A stretch of 64,000 bases of DNA. Origin: UBA5072 sp963822145 (GTDB taxonomy: Bacteria; Bacteroidota; Bacteroidia; Bacteroidales; UBA10428). Where the stretch lies: the NCBI GenBank assembly GCA_963822145.1, contig CAWGGG010000001.1, forward strand, positions 806,001-870,000, in the 5' to 3' direction. Below are positions 30,688 to 39,712 of the stretch, one piece after another. A program made the position numbers and the translations under genes. The stretch's first letter is position 1. The number at the start of each line of letters is the position of its first letter. Below the pieces are notes generated by a model. That model had not been told where the DNA came from and made no database searches. It saw only the letters and a program-made list of their open reading frames with translations.

Positions 30688-30871
30688 CTATCAGTTTTAT
30701 TTATAGCTGCATGACTATTATTTCAAAAGCGTTTGATACAACGACAATGGGGTTCAGCAAAAAAAGTTTCCTATATCGTACCTGAACTAAAAAGGAGTCA
30801 GATGAGTTCTGTATAAAAGCTATATTAAAAACAAAAACTACCTAACGGGATTGCAGATGAATACTAGGCAG

Positions 30872-31025
30872 AGTGTAAAAGGGCATTCTGAAACAATTCT
30901 TTTCAAATGTTGATTTAATCCGAAACTGGCTTTCCTTAACCGCACTATCGGGTAAGCCAAATAAATAAAAGTCGCACACTCGATGATTTTCCCTCAATGT
31001 TAATAATAGCTTCGTTTACATCATA
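30872..31025 (-). pseudogene. YifB/ComM Mg-chelatase-like fragment
   Basis: The minus strand reads NEAIINIEGKSSS, shifts frame, then CDFYLFGLPDSAVKESQFRI followed by KSTFEKNCFRMP. This is the N-terminal signature of YifB/ComM AAA proteins (GLPDxAVKESxxRI). Only about 50 codons remain. Its presence shows the gap 30688-31403 is debris of a former gene; the remainder of that gap shows nothing else. Confidence 0.6.
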
Positions 31026-31403
31026 AAACTAGTTACATTATTATAGCTTCTATTTGATTGGAAGGTTTGTCTTACTTTATTATCCTGATGTTATATTATA
31101 TAAATACTATCTATAAATTAATGGTATTTAATTAAATAGCCTTAATTATTTATCTAGTAAAGTCTTTATCTCAAATTCAGTTCGCTTGTATTATGGAAAA
31201 TTTCAGACTATTTTAAAATTGCCATTGATATGAACTCTGATTCTTTAATAGTTACAAAATAATTGATTACCTAATAAATATTAATCGGACACTACTGATT
31301 TAAAATCTAAAACCAATTCTTTATATTGGCAGGGTGCTATTTCTTTTTAATCTTGATATGATAAGTTATTGCACCGCCCTTGTTAAGTTTAATATATATT
31401 ATT

Positions 31404-32345
31404 ATGAAAATACTTTTTAATAACAAAGTGATAACGAGTGATAATCTTAAAATTCAAATTTTCCTTGGATATCTTTTTTCAAACAAAACGGAACTATGGC
31501 ATCTTGAAGAGTACTGTAGAAGACAATTTCAATATGCTGTTGATATAATTGATAATTATAGAGATTATGACCAGATTGTAGATTTAAATGAGGGCGTTTC
31601 TACAGAAAATACATTTTATATTAAATTGAAATCTGAAGGCGTTCTATCCTATTTTCTAAAGGTAAAAATAATTAATGACCAAGTTTTATCTGAAAACAAT
31701 ATTTCCTCAACTCTATTTTGTTGGAAAAATTTATTATTAGACCATATTGAAGAACACTATGATTTTCAAGAAATTAGTCTAATTGAATACCAAGATAAAT
31801 ATCTGAAATTAGAAAATGATTATAAACTCATGAGTTGGTTTGAATTTTGTCAATTTAGTAACCAAAGTTCTTACCTAAATCATAATGTTACATTCCAGAA
31901 TAAATACAAAGAAGATATCTGGGTATCTTTACGTCATGCTCACCTAATTTTGTTGAAAAGGGGTTGTAAAAGGTGGGATTATAATAATGAGATAGATTAT
32001 TTTTATTATCAATCTTTTAGATTCGTTTCTTTTGATGAACTACTCATAAAAGAGATGTCAGAGTACAGTTGCAAGCAATTATGTAATTGTTATAATTTAT
32101 ATTCTGATTCCACCAATAATAAGAATATTCCGGTTAATAAACAAACTAATAGCTTTAATCAAATCACAGGAGATTTCAATTTTCAATTGGTTGGAGAACA
32201 GTTTATAGGATCAGATCAATTTTCAATCTACTTATTTAATATTTGCCTGAATATTTTTAAGAAAACAATAAAATTAGATCTTCCTTCTTCGCCTATTGCG
32301 TTTCGGTATAATCGTCCCATCATTGAGGATAATAGAACCGAATGA
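31404..32345 (+). CDS. unknown soluble protein
   Basis: A 313-residue intact gene; ATG 31404 (MKILFNNKVITSD) is preferred over the upstream non-ATG start. It is rich in tyrosine, asparagine and aspartate, mostly helical, with SWFEFCQFSNQSSYLNH and DIWVSLRHAHLILLKRGCKR as its most distinctive parts. There is no signal peptide or membrane segment. It lies between McrBC and a convergent methylase-nuclease gene, so a defence or anti-defence role is possible but not shown. Confidence 0.6.
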   Translation: MKILFNNKVITSDNLKIQIFLGYLFSNKTELWHLEEYCRRQFQYAVDIIDNYRDYDQIVDLNEGVSTENTFYIKLKSEGVLSYFLKVKIINDQVLSENNISSTLFCWKNLLLDHIEEHYDFQEISLIEYQDKYLKLENDYKLMSWFEFCQFSNQSSYLNHNVTFQNKYKEDIWVSLRHAHLILLKRGCKRWDYNNEIDYFYYQSFRFVSFDELLIKEMSEYSCKQLCNCYNLYSDSTNNKNIPVNKQTNSFNQITGDFNFQLVGEQFIGSDQFSIYLFNICLNIFKKTIKLDLPSSPIAFRYNRPIIEDNRTE

Positions 32346-32402
32346 TAGGAAAATGCAAAGCGGAGTTAGAAAATTATTAATATCTTCATTATTTATTGAT
32401 AA

Positions 32403-34004
32403 TTAATCAAATCCACCGCCAATTTTAGTCTGTGTATCCTGCTCAGTTGACACCTTTGTCGCTTTTTTAAAGGTTTCCTGTGTTGATTCCGGTATTTTTG
32501 GCATAATACCACACATAAGGTTTTCAACGGTCAAGATCTGAATTTTATCAGCATATGGATGTGTATCAATTTCAAACATACCTTCCTTTTTGGCCGCAAT
32601 CAACATATTTTTTGTAACCTGATCCGCAAAACAGACAAATAACCCGATTGATCCCTTTTTATCATCTACAGTTTTAATAAAATGATTTACCTGATTAACA
32701 GAAGCAGAACCACTTTTAACTTCAATCATAACGATAAATTTTTGATCGCCTATAGTAAATGTTCTATATCCATCAAATCCCATCTGATTTCTCTTATCGT
32801 TAAGGATGCCATGCAGTAAAAATTCAACAACCCATTCCTCAAATTCTAACCGACCATCTTTTACATTATTTGCTAATTCACGTGCTGAATCAATATCTTT
32901 CGGAAATCCATGAATCTCATAGGTTTTATTTAATTGATCCTTGCCGATCCTATTGGCAATAAGTCTTACAGCCAAATGAGATATATCGACACCTAGCCAT
33001 TTTCTGTTAAGGTTTTCGGCTACTGCAATAGCTGTTCCACAACCACAAAAAAAGTCAGCTATTAAATCCCCTTCGTTTGAACTGCTTGTAATAATCCTTT
33101 CCAAAAGTGCTTCTGGTTTTTGAGTAGGATAACCCAGACGTTCAATAGCCTGAGAATTTATAGGCGGAATATCAATCCAAAGTGATTCAATTAATTGTCC
33201 TTTTTGTTCGTCAAGAAATCGTTTTAATCTGGGCATACCGCCCTTTTCAGGAAAATAAATTAATCCCTTTTCAAAAAGTTCATCTAACCTATTCGGTGGA
33301 TACCTCCATGGTTTTGAAATGCCGTGCCACTCATAAACCTTATTGACACCTTGATGTCCTAATAAACTAGTAGGTTGAAAAAATCTGCCATTTTCTTTAT
33401 AGGAATAATATTTATTGACATACTCTAACCGATAACTATCATATTGCTTATTCCATACATAACCATCAGATTTAGTGAAGAATAAAATTATATCATTTGA
33501 AACAGGAAATTTTTTTGAGGCTGTTGCATGAGGAGTATTCCTTTTCCAGATAATTTCATTTCTAAAATTCTTCTCGCCAAAAATTACATCACATAATATT
33601 TTCAAATAATGGCTCATTGTAGGATCACAATGCAAGTAAAAGCTCCCGGTGTCTTTGAGCAGTTTATGCATATAAAAGAGTCTAATTGCCATGGTAGTTA
33701 AATACGAAACAGCACTTTTCGAAATATTTATGTTATCAAGGTTCCTAAGAAAGTTATAGAGATTGATGTTCAAATCTGATAATAGATTCAGCGAATCCAT
33801 ATAGGAAATGTTAGACCAAGTATCGGCAAAGGCTTCCTTTTGGGCAGTGCTGTCAGCTAAGTCAATACTTTCAAACAATACATTGTAATTCCTTTTTGAA
33901 TTAAAAGGGGGATCAATATAAATCAGGTCAATAAATCCTTTTGGATATTCTCCATAAAGCTGCTGCAATATTTCTAGATTATCACCAAAATAGAGTTTAT
34001 TCAT
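32403..34004 (-). CDS. DNA methyltransferase fused to a C-terminal nuclease-like domain
   Basis: An intact 533-residue gene. The N-terminal two-thirds is a beta-class N4/N6 methylase: motif IV IYIDPPFNSKRNY (about residues 28-40) comes first and motif I DFFCGCGTAIAVAENL (about 322) later, with IIWKRNTPHATASKKFP between. After about residue 385, FDGYRTFTIG and KFIVMIEVKSGSAS give a D-x(n)-E-x-K core like Mrr/PD-(D/E)XK nucleases. Such fused proteins can act as single-chain modification-cleavage enzymes. It is the largest unbroken gene in the island. No separate endonuclease gene is next to it. Confidence 0.75.
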   Translation of the reverse strand: MNKLYFGDNLEILQQLYGEYPKGFIDLIYIDPPFNSKRNYNVLFESIDLADSTAQKEAFADTWSNISYMDSLNLLSDLNINLYNFLRNLDNINISKSAVSYLTTMAIRLFYMHKLLKDTGSFYLHCDPTMSHYLKILCDVIFGEKNFRNEIIWKRNTPHATASKKFPVSNDIILFFTKSDGYVWNKQYDSYRLEYVNKYYSYKENGRFFQPTSLLGHQGVNKVYEWHGISKPWRYPPNRLDELFEKGLIYFPEKGGMPRLKRFLDEQKGQLIESLWIDIPPINSQAIERLGYPTQKPEALLERIITSSSNEGDLIADFFCGCGTAIAVAENLNRKWLGVDISHLAVRLIANRIGKDQLNKTYEIHGFPKDIDSARELANNVKDGRLEFEEWVVEFLLHGILNDKRNQMGFDGYRTFTIGDQKFIVMIEVKSGSASVNQVNHFIKTVDDKKGSIGLFVCFADQVTKNMLIAAKKEGMFEIDTHPYADKIQILTVENLMCGIMPKIPESTQETFKKATKVSTEQDTQTKIGGGFD

Positions 34005-34155
34005 TTTGCCAAAAGGTTAGTATATAAACACGATCAAAACTAACCAAAACCAATTGAAAATCAAATAGAAAGTTTTCAACTTAATATTGCATGATCAGAA
34101 AGATTTTGTAATTTGGGTATTGCTATCAGCAAATCAATAACCTTACTCCAACACT

Positions 34156-34464
34156 ATGGAAAAGAAAGTATTATTTGATCTCTATTTTAGAGATTTTGTT
34201 TATCAAATGGGTATTTACAATATTGATGAACAAAAAGCTAAAGGAGCAGAACTTTGTGAAAAGTTTAAGGATGCTTCAGATTTAGAATTTATAAAGGCTA
34301 TGTATGAAAAAATGCCAGAATTGAAATATATGGAGAATCTTCATAACAGATATAGACTCAAAAGAATAGATAATTCGTTATTCTTCATGAGGGTTATTAT
34401 AATTATTTCAATTGCTATTTCTGTATTAGCAGGAATTATAGCATTTTTCAACTCTACTACATAA
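34156..34464 (+). CDS. small protein with C-terminal membrane anchor
   Basis: A 102-residue protein: an acidic/basic helical N-terminal 75 residues (KGAELCEKFKDASDLEFIKA) and one hydrophobic helix at about 78-98 (VIIIISIAISVLAGIIAFF). This is the layout of a tail-anchored protein. It is a single gene, divergent from the methylase by 151 bp. Family not recognised. Confidence 0.55.
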   Translation: MEKKVLFDLYFRDFVYQMGIYNIDEQKAKGAELCEKFKDASDLEFIKAMYEKMPELKYMENLHNRYRLKRIDNSLFFMRVIIIISIAISVLAGIIAFFNSTT

Positions 34465-34540
34465 ACAACTTATTAATTGGTATCAGAAAGTCAGATTTTC
34501 AGAAGATTAAATTTGATGCTCTTTTTATGAATGTTCGTTT

Positions 34541-34751
34541 TCCAATCCATCCAAAACCGTAGTAAACTGGATGGATGGATAGGATCTTTTACCGGCAAAA
34601 TAATCTCTAGCTGGGCGAACATGAGAGTTTTGCTTAGCAATAAAAAGTCATCCCAGGAATAATTATACCTGCCATTGGGTATATTGATACTGAATAAACC
34701 TCACTATCTTTAGGATAAATACAATTGAGTAGTAACCCTAAATCCTACCCT
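34541..34751 (+). repeat. duplicated leader with hairpin and promoter, copy 1
   Basis: This 211-bp leader is nearly identical to 38402-38613. It holds a hairpin (CCAATCCATCC with GGATGGATGG), a degenerate GCGAAGTC-type palindrome at 34613, and a promoter candidate: TTG at 34684-34686 and TATCTTTA at 34705-34712, 18 bp apart. It precedes the first LamG protein and shows that both genes share their control region. Confidence 0.7.
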
Positions 34752-35840
34752 ATGAAAAAGAACTACATATTAAGTATTTGCATTGCTATCCTAACTCTGT
34801 TTTGCGCCGTAGTATCTAATGCTCAAATTCCGACTAATGGTCTTGTTGGTTATTGGCCGTTTAATGGTAATGCGAATGATGAAAGTGGAAATGCGTTAAA
34901 TGGAGTTATTGATGGAGCTATATTGACTTTTGACAGATCCGGGAACCCTAATAATGCTTACACATTTAATAAGACAAAAATTACTGTAGCGGATAATGAT
35001 CTGCTTGATTTTACAAACAGTTTTTCAATATGTGCTTGGTTCAATAACTATAATACAAGTGAACTTGGACAGGGCATTGTTGGTAAACCAAGATATGATG
35101 GGGGTGGTGGATACTTCATACAATTAATAAATGATGGAAGTAGCCCAATTGCCTTAGATTTTGGAATAAATAGCGGCATTCCACCCTACGGAAATACTTG
35201 TCATTTTTCTTCAGATAGTTTAATCACAGGCTGGCATTATGTTGTTGGGACTTATAACGGGGCAAATCTTGAACTCTATGTGGATGGTAAGCTAAAGGAA
35301 ACAAAAGCAACTGATGTATTTTTACCTAATTCAGAGTATCCACTTTATATAGGAAGAGAATGTGGCAATGTTGACGCACCCGTACCCTCAGGCGATACGG
35401 TAAGATATTTCTATGGATCAATAGATGACGTAAGGTTATACAATAGACCTTTAACTCAGACTGAAGTTGAGTCTTTGTTTGCTGAAAATAGCTGTTTCAG
35501 AACCATATATGATACCGTTAAAGTTAGTGTAACTGATACCCTAATCATAACCGCAAATCTTGCTTCAGGTACCAATCCTCCCTCAGATCAAAACATCATT
35601 AAAGCCTATCCCAACCCAACCAACGATCATCTTCTGATCGACAATGGTGATTTCACTAAGATGACCGGTTATAAGATAAAAATCATCAATAGTCTTGGCA
35701 ATCAGGTTTTTGAATCAGTAATTGATAAGCAATTATTCGATATTGATTTGAATACTTTCGGGGGTAAGGGTTTGTATTACTTACAGATAATTGATAATTC
35801 ATCCCAGATCATTGAGATCAAGAAGATTGTTTTGAAATAA
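34752..35840 (+). CDS. LamG/concanavalin-like secreted protein with T9SS sorting domain, paralogue 1
   Basis: A 362-residue secreted protein. ATG 34752 is preferred because it starts the signal peptide (MKKNYILSICIAI to SNAQ). The mature part begins IPTNGLVGYWPFNGNANDES, the typical start of a LamG-type carbohydrate-binding fold, and continues with GWHYVVGTYNGANLELYVDG and SIDDVRLYNRPL. The last 80 residues are a type IX secretion sorting domain: AYPNPTNDHLLIDNGDF and KGLYYLQIIDNSS. Paralogue 2 at 38614 has matching ends but a different middle. Cell-surface or extracellular polysaccharide binding is likely. Confidence 0.8.
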   Translation: MKKNYILSICIAILTLFCAVVSNAQIPTNGLVGYWPFNGNANDESGNALNGVIDGAILTFDRSGNPNNAYTFNKTKITVADNDLLDFTNSFSICAWFNNYNTSELGQGIVGKPRYDGGGGYFIQLINDGSSPIALDFGINSGIPPYGNTCHFSSDSLITGWHYVVGTYNGANLELYVDGKLKETKATDVFLPNSEYPLYIGRECGNVDAPVPSGDTVRYFYGSIDDVRLYNRPLTQTEVESLFAENSCFRTIYDTVKVSVTDTLIITANLASGTNPPSDQNIIKAYPNPTNDHLLIDNGDFTKMTGYKIKIINSLGNQVFESVIDKQLFDIDLNTFGGKGLYYLQIIDNSSQIIEIKKIVLK

Positions 35841-35873
35841 AGCGAAATTCTGTTAGTATAAAAAGAAAAAACT

Positions 35874-36329
35874 ATGGCACTTATAAAATGCAAAGAATGT
35901 GGTAAAGATGTCAGCACGGAAGCTGAATCGTGTCCGAACTGTGGAGCTGTACTTAAGAAGAAAAAAGGAAATACAAACTATGTTTTGACAGGCATCTTAA
36001 TTTTAATTGTTCTGGTTGTGATTGGAACACTGATAAATAAGAACACGACTAAACCAGAAGCAGGATTTAAAATACCAGCTATTGGAAACCAGATTATTAC
36101 ATTTGATGAATATCAGCAAATACAAAATGGCATGTCATACAGGGGTGTAGTGCAAATTATAGGTAATGAGGGAGAGGAATTATCAAGAAATAAAATTGAT
36201 GGTGTGCCAGGAGTTATGGAACCCGTTGAGACAATAATGTACCAATGGGTGAACAACAACGGTAGTAATATGAATGCGATATTTCAAAATGATAAGCTTA
36301 TACAAAAAGCGCAGTTTGGATTGAAATAA
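35874..36329 (+). CDS. zinc-ribbon membrane protein
   Basis: A 151-residue protein. The N-terminus has two CxxC pairs (CKECGKD and CPNCGAV) forming a zinc ribbon, then one hydrophobic helix at about 36-55 (LTGILILIVLVVIGTLI). The C-terminal part (FDEYQQIQNGMSYRGVVQII near 88-107, then YQWVNNNGSNMNAIFQNDKL) follows the SmpA/OmlA-like or DUF3862 fold. It is 33 bp downstream of the LamG gene on the same strand. The zinc ribbon faces the cytoplasm and the C-terminal domain the outside. Function unknown. Confidence 0.6.
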   Translation: MALIKCKECGKDVSTEAESCPNCGAVLKKKKGNTNYVLTGILILIVLVVIGTLINKNTTKPEAGFKIPAIGNQIITFDEYQQIQNGMSYRGVVQIIGNEGEELSRNKIDGVPGVMEPVETIMYQWVNNNGSNMNAIFQNDKLIQKAQFGLK

Positions 36330-36504
36330 AATAAATGGTTAACAAGACGCAACAATGGACTTGGATTTCTCAGAACTCTGCCACAATAGTGAGAATAGTA
36401 ATTATCATAGAGGTCTAGGGGGAAAGGTCCTGACATAAGATTCATGATCTATATATTATAAACTCTGCCCCTTTTGAATAAATTAAATTGCAATATCTGA
36501 AATT

Positions 36505-37029
36505 ATGAAAAAGATTTTCGGGATTTTACTTTTTCTTATACTATGTGCAGTTGGGATTTATGCCTATAATTTTATTATCATTCAATCCCCAATTAATAAA
36601 AACATTTTGGAAGACGAAAGAAATAATGGAGTAAGTGTGATTGCGCACTATAAATATTTTGTAATATCAAATACATTAGTTTTTAACATCAAGAAAATTT
36701 CTTCAGATAATGCTCCAATAGATATTTTTAGAATTTTTTTACAATCAGCCGAGGTGTTAAAAAATCAAAACTTCGAAAGAGTTGATTTAGCATCAAAAGG
36801 CAAAACTAAGTTTTTCATTAAAGGGGATTACTTTAAAACTTTAGGTTTAGAGTATGGGACTCAAAATCCAGTTTATACAATAAGAACATTTCCTGAAAAT
36901 CTATTTTTAATTACTGGAGAAGTCGCATATGATCAATGGACGGGAGGGATAATTGGTGTTGCATCCAAACAAATGGAAGATTTTACCGATGCTTATACAA
37001 AATGGTTCCTTGATGATTTTAGGGAATAA
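36505..37029 (+). CDS. unknown membrane-anchored or secreted protein
   Basis: A 174-residue protein with an N-terminal hydrophobic helix (about 4-28) that may be an uncleaved anchor. The remainder is mixed and ends with DQWTGGIIGVASKQMEDFTD. No family is recognised. It is a single gene with about 175 bp of unremarkable sequence upstream. Confidence 0.5.
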   Translation: MKKIFGILLFLILCAVGIYAYNFIIIQSPINKNILEDERNNGVSVIAHYKYFVISNTLVFNIKKISSDNAPIDIFRIFLQSAEVLKNQNFERVDLASKGKTKFFIKGDYFKTLGLEYGTQNPVYTIRTFPENLFLITGEVAYDQWTGGIIGVASKQMEDFTDAYTKWFLDDFRE

Positions 37030-37119
37030 ACAATTGAAATCCGCTTGCATACAACAGCAAGCTAGTTTATCGATTGTTCGTTGCTTCGGGGGGTTGTTAG
37101 AAATGGCAACCTCTTTTAT

Positions 37120-37821
37120 CTATTTCTTTATATCTGATGAACTTAAAATCTTAGCTAATTCTTGATCAAAATAGAAAGTTCTCGTTTGCGTTTGTTTAAT
37201 TTTTAAAATTGGATTAAGCATTGAATATGTACAATCAAAAGACCTTAAAAGAATAGTTTCAAATGACATGAGGGAATATTTTTTTGCTTTTTCTAAATTC
37301 TGCATTTTTATTTCAGTTTTTCCTAGTAATTCAATGACACTGTTTTTCATATTGCTAAAACCATTTATAAAATATGTATAATCCGTCAATGGATTAAAAT
37401 CTTCCTGCATTTCTCTTTGAAATTCGCTTATTGCACTATCATAGCTATTGATATCCTTAGAACACAATTCCTTAAAGTCATTTTCCTGCTTGAGAAAATC
37501 ATTTATCATTGATTTTCGGAAAACAGTGTCAAATTGCTTTCCTTTTTCTGTTAACAATGTAATAATGAAAGAATCACCGACAGATATATATCCTGAAGGA
37601 ATAGTACCATAAACAAAATAAACTATACTATCAAAAACAGTAATTGGTGGGATTTCCTCTAATTTAATCGCTTTAAAGTCTAAATCGCTTAATACTCCAT
37701 CTGTTGTGCAAACATAGGATTCAATCAGATTCTTTTGTTTGTTATGACTACAGCCCGAAGTAGAAATCAATAATAAACTCATTACTAAAATTAAATTTGA
37801 GGCAGTGATAATTCTGACCAT
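37120..37821 (-). CDS. unknown lipoprotein
   Basis: A 233-residue protein with a lipoprotein signal: hydrophobic helix then LLLISTSGCSH, lipobox cysteine at about residue 24. The rest is helical and charged, with no recognised domain. It would be anchored in the membrane facing out. It is convergent with the preceding gene. Confidence 0.55.
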   Translation of the reverse strand: MVRIITASNLILVMSLLLISTSGCSHNKQKNLIESYVCTTDGVLSDLDFKAIKLEEIPPITVFDSIVYFVYGTIPSGYISVGDSFIITLLTEKGKQFDTVFRKSMINDFLKQENDFKELCSKDINSYDSAISEFQREMQEDFNPLTDYTYFINGFSNMKNSVIELLGKTEIKMQNLEKAKKYSLMSFETILLRSFDCTYSMLNPILKIKQTQTRTFYFDQELAKILSSSDIKK

Positions 37822-37965
37822 TATATTTTTTCTTAAAAATTAGTCATTTTCATGAGAATATAATGTACTTATAACAGTTATTTCTTCCCTTGAAATTTAA
37901 TATAACATAGATTATCAAACAAGAAGGTATCTATTTAACATAATGACAATGATGAATTATACGCT

Positions 37966-38009
37966 TGGCTCGCAAGGGAGAATTGAACTTCCTACCTCAT
38001 GATTATGAA
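37966..38009 (-). other. tRNA-Met-like 3' half, att remnant
   Basis: On the minus strand: TTCATAATCATGAGG, then GGAAGTTCAATTCTCCC (T-arm with one mismatch) and TTGCGAGCCA (acceptor with CCA). It starts at a CAT anticodon loop, and the 5' half is absent. That is the part of a tRNA that tyrosine-recombinase elements copy on integration. It lies 46 bp from an HTH gene. No D-arm is present, so it is not a working tRNA. Confidence 0.45.
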
Positions 38010-38054
38010 TTACAATAACTGAAATTTATTTGAATTATTAAAATCAAAGGATCC

Positions 38055-38351
38055 TCAGAATCTCCTCTGATACTTAACCGGCAATTCAATTGCCTTAATT
38101 ATTTCGTGCTTTTTGTATAATACTCTGCTACCTATTCTGTAAAATGGAATTCTGCCCAATTTCTGGTACTGATGCAAAGTAGGTAAGGAAATTTGAAGCA
38201 TTTTAGCTGTTTCTTTCCTAGTTAACAAGGTATTGTCTGTTACCTCGTTTTTAAGCTCGGTTAAAAGCGACTTGATTTCTTCCCTGATTATCTGTCGAAT
38301 TATGTTTGTCAGGTCAGCCTCATCAAGTTTTAGCACTGTGATTTTTTCCAT
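38055..38351 (-). CDS. excisionase-type HTH protein
   Basis: A 98-residue protein. After a charged helix (residues 1-45) it has LLTRKETAKMLQISLPTLHQ and KLGRIPFYRIGSRVLYKK, the MerR/excisionase-like HTH_17 pattern. Such proteins control excision or replication in Bacteroidota mobile elements. A frame-broken copy lies at 41503-41686, and a tRNA-like att remnant adjoins it. Confidence 0.75.
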   Translation of the reverse strand: MEKITVLKLDEADLTNIIRQIIREEIKSLLTELKNEVTDNTLLTRKETAKMLQISLPTLHQYQKLGRIPFYRIGSRVLYKKHEIIKAIELPVKYQRRF

Positions 38352-38401
38352 GTTACTTTAAAATTATGATTAGTTATTGTTAATTATTCTTTTTGGATAT
38401 T

Positions 38402-38613
38402 TTCCAATCCATCCAATACCTCAGTAAACTGGATGGATGGATAGGATCTTTTACCGACAAAATAAGCTCTTGCCGGACGAACATGAGAGTTTTGCTTAGC
38501 AATAAAAAGTCATCGCAAGAATAATTATACCTGCCATTGGGTATATTGATACTGAATAAACCTCATTATCTTTAGGATATATACAATTGAGTAGTAACCC
38601 TAAATCCCATCCT
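38402..38613 (+). repeat. duplicated leader with hairpin and promoter, copy 2
   Basis: A near copy of 34541-34751, including the CCAATCCATCC/GGATGGATGG hairpin, the degenerate palindrome near 38473 and the TTG/TATCTTTA promoter boxes. The duplication continues into the signal peptide of the second LamG gene. Confidence 0.7.
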
Positions 38614-39660
38614 ATGAAAAAGACCTATATACCTAAGATTTGTATTACTATCCTAATTCTGTTTTGCGCCGTAGTATCTAATGCTCAAATTCCGAGTAAT
38701 GGTCTTGTTGGTTATTGGCCGTTTAATGGTAATGCGAATGATGAAAGTGGAAATGGTAACAATGGTACTGTTGATGGTGCCACATTAACAACTGACCGGT
38801 TTGGACATCAGAATAGTGCGTATAGTTTTGAAGTAAGTCCAGATAACATCACCACGACATTTCCTGGTGTTTTAGGAGATTCCGACAGATCTATTTCATT
38901 TTGGGCTAAAGTTGCTGAAAGTGATTATGGTCCGGGAGCGGTATTGCATTATGGAACTGAAAGTAGGGGTAGATCCTGGGCAATGGCTGTATATCCGCAT
39001 TATGATGTTCACTTAGATATAAATGATGCTACAATAAGTTATAAAGGATCTAAGGTTGATGACGGGAATTGGCATAATTACACCTACATTTTTTCCACTG
39101 AATATGGATTATCGCAGGATAGTGTTAAAATGTATCAAGATGGGATATTGCTTTCTGAATGGTTGGGTAGCTATAATCCTGGATCAACAATAAATACAGG
39201 ATCAGATGTTCCGTTCACAATGTTTGGGGTAAGTTCTTCAATTGATGATGTAAGGTTTTATGATAGGATATTAAATTCAAATGAAATTCAAGCTTTATAT
39301 AATGAAGGTAAATGCTTTGAGACTGTTTATGATACAGTTAAAGTTAGTGTTACCGATACCCTAATCATTACTGCCAATCTTGTCTCAGGAACCAATCCCC
39401 CCACCGATCAAAACATTATAAAAGCATATCCCAATCCAACCAACGATCATTTGCTTATCGATAATGGTGATTTCACCAAGATGACCGGTTATAAAATAAT
39501 AATTATAAATAGTCTTGGAAATCAGGTGTTTGAATCAATAATCGATAAGCAATTATTCGATATTGACTTGAATTCTTTCGGGGGTAAGGGTTTGTATTAC
39601 TTACAGATAATTGATAATACATCCCAGATCATTGAGATCAAGAAGATTGTTTTGAAATAG
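38614..39660 (+). CDS. LamG-type secreted protein with T9SS sorting domain, paralogue 2
   Basis: A 348-residue protein; ATG 38614 starts the signal peptide (MKKTYIPKICITI to SNAQ). Its first 45 mature residues (IPSNGLVGYWPFNGNANDES) and last 110 residues (sorting domain with AYPNPTNDHLLIDNGDF) are nearly identical to paralogue 1, while the central LamG part is different, for example SISFWAKVAESDYGPGAVL and DGNWHNYTYIFS. The pair therefore shares export signals but binds different ligands, a sign of duplication followed by divergence or recombination of the middle. Confidence 0.8.
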   Translation: MKKTYIPKICITILILFCAVVSNAQIPSNGLVGYWPFNGNANDESGNGNNGTVDGATLTTDRFGHQNSAYSFEVSPDNITTTFPGVLGDSDRSISFWAKVAESDYGPGAVLHYGTESRGRSWAMAVYPHYDVHLDINDATISYKGSKVDDGNWHNYTYIFSTEYGLSQDSVKMYQDGILLSEWLGSYNPGSTINTGSDVPFTMFGVSSSIDDVRFYDRILNSNEIQALYNEGKCFETVYDTVKVSVTDTLIITANLVSGTNPPTDQNIIKAYPNPTNDHLLIDNGDFTKMTGYKIIIINSLGNQVFESIIDKQLFDIDLNSFGGKGLYYLQIIDNTSQIIEIKKIVLK

Positions 39661-39712
39661 GAATAAATGCTGTGAGTATAAAAAGTGATACACAACCTAT
39701 AAACCAACATTC

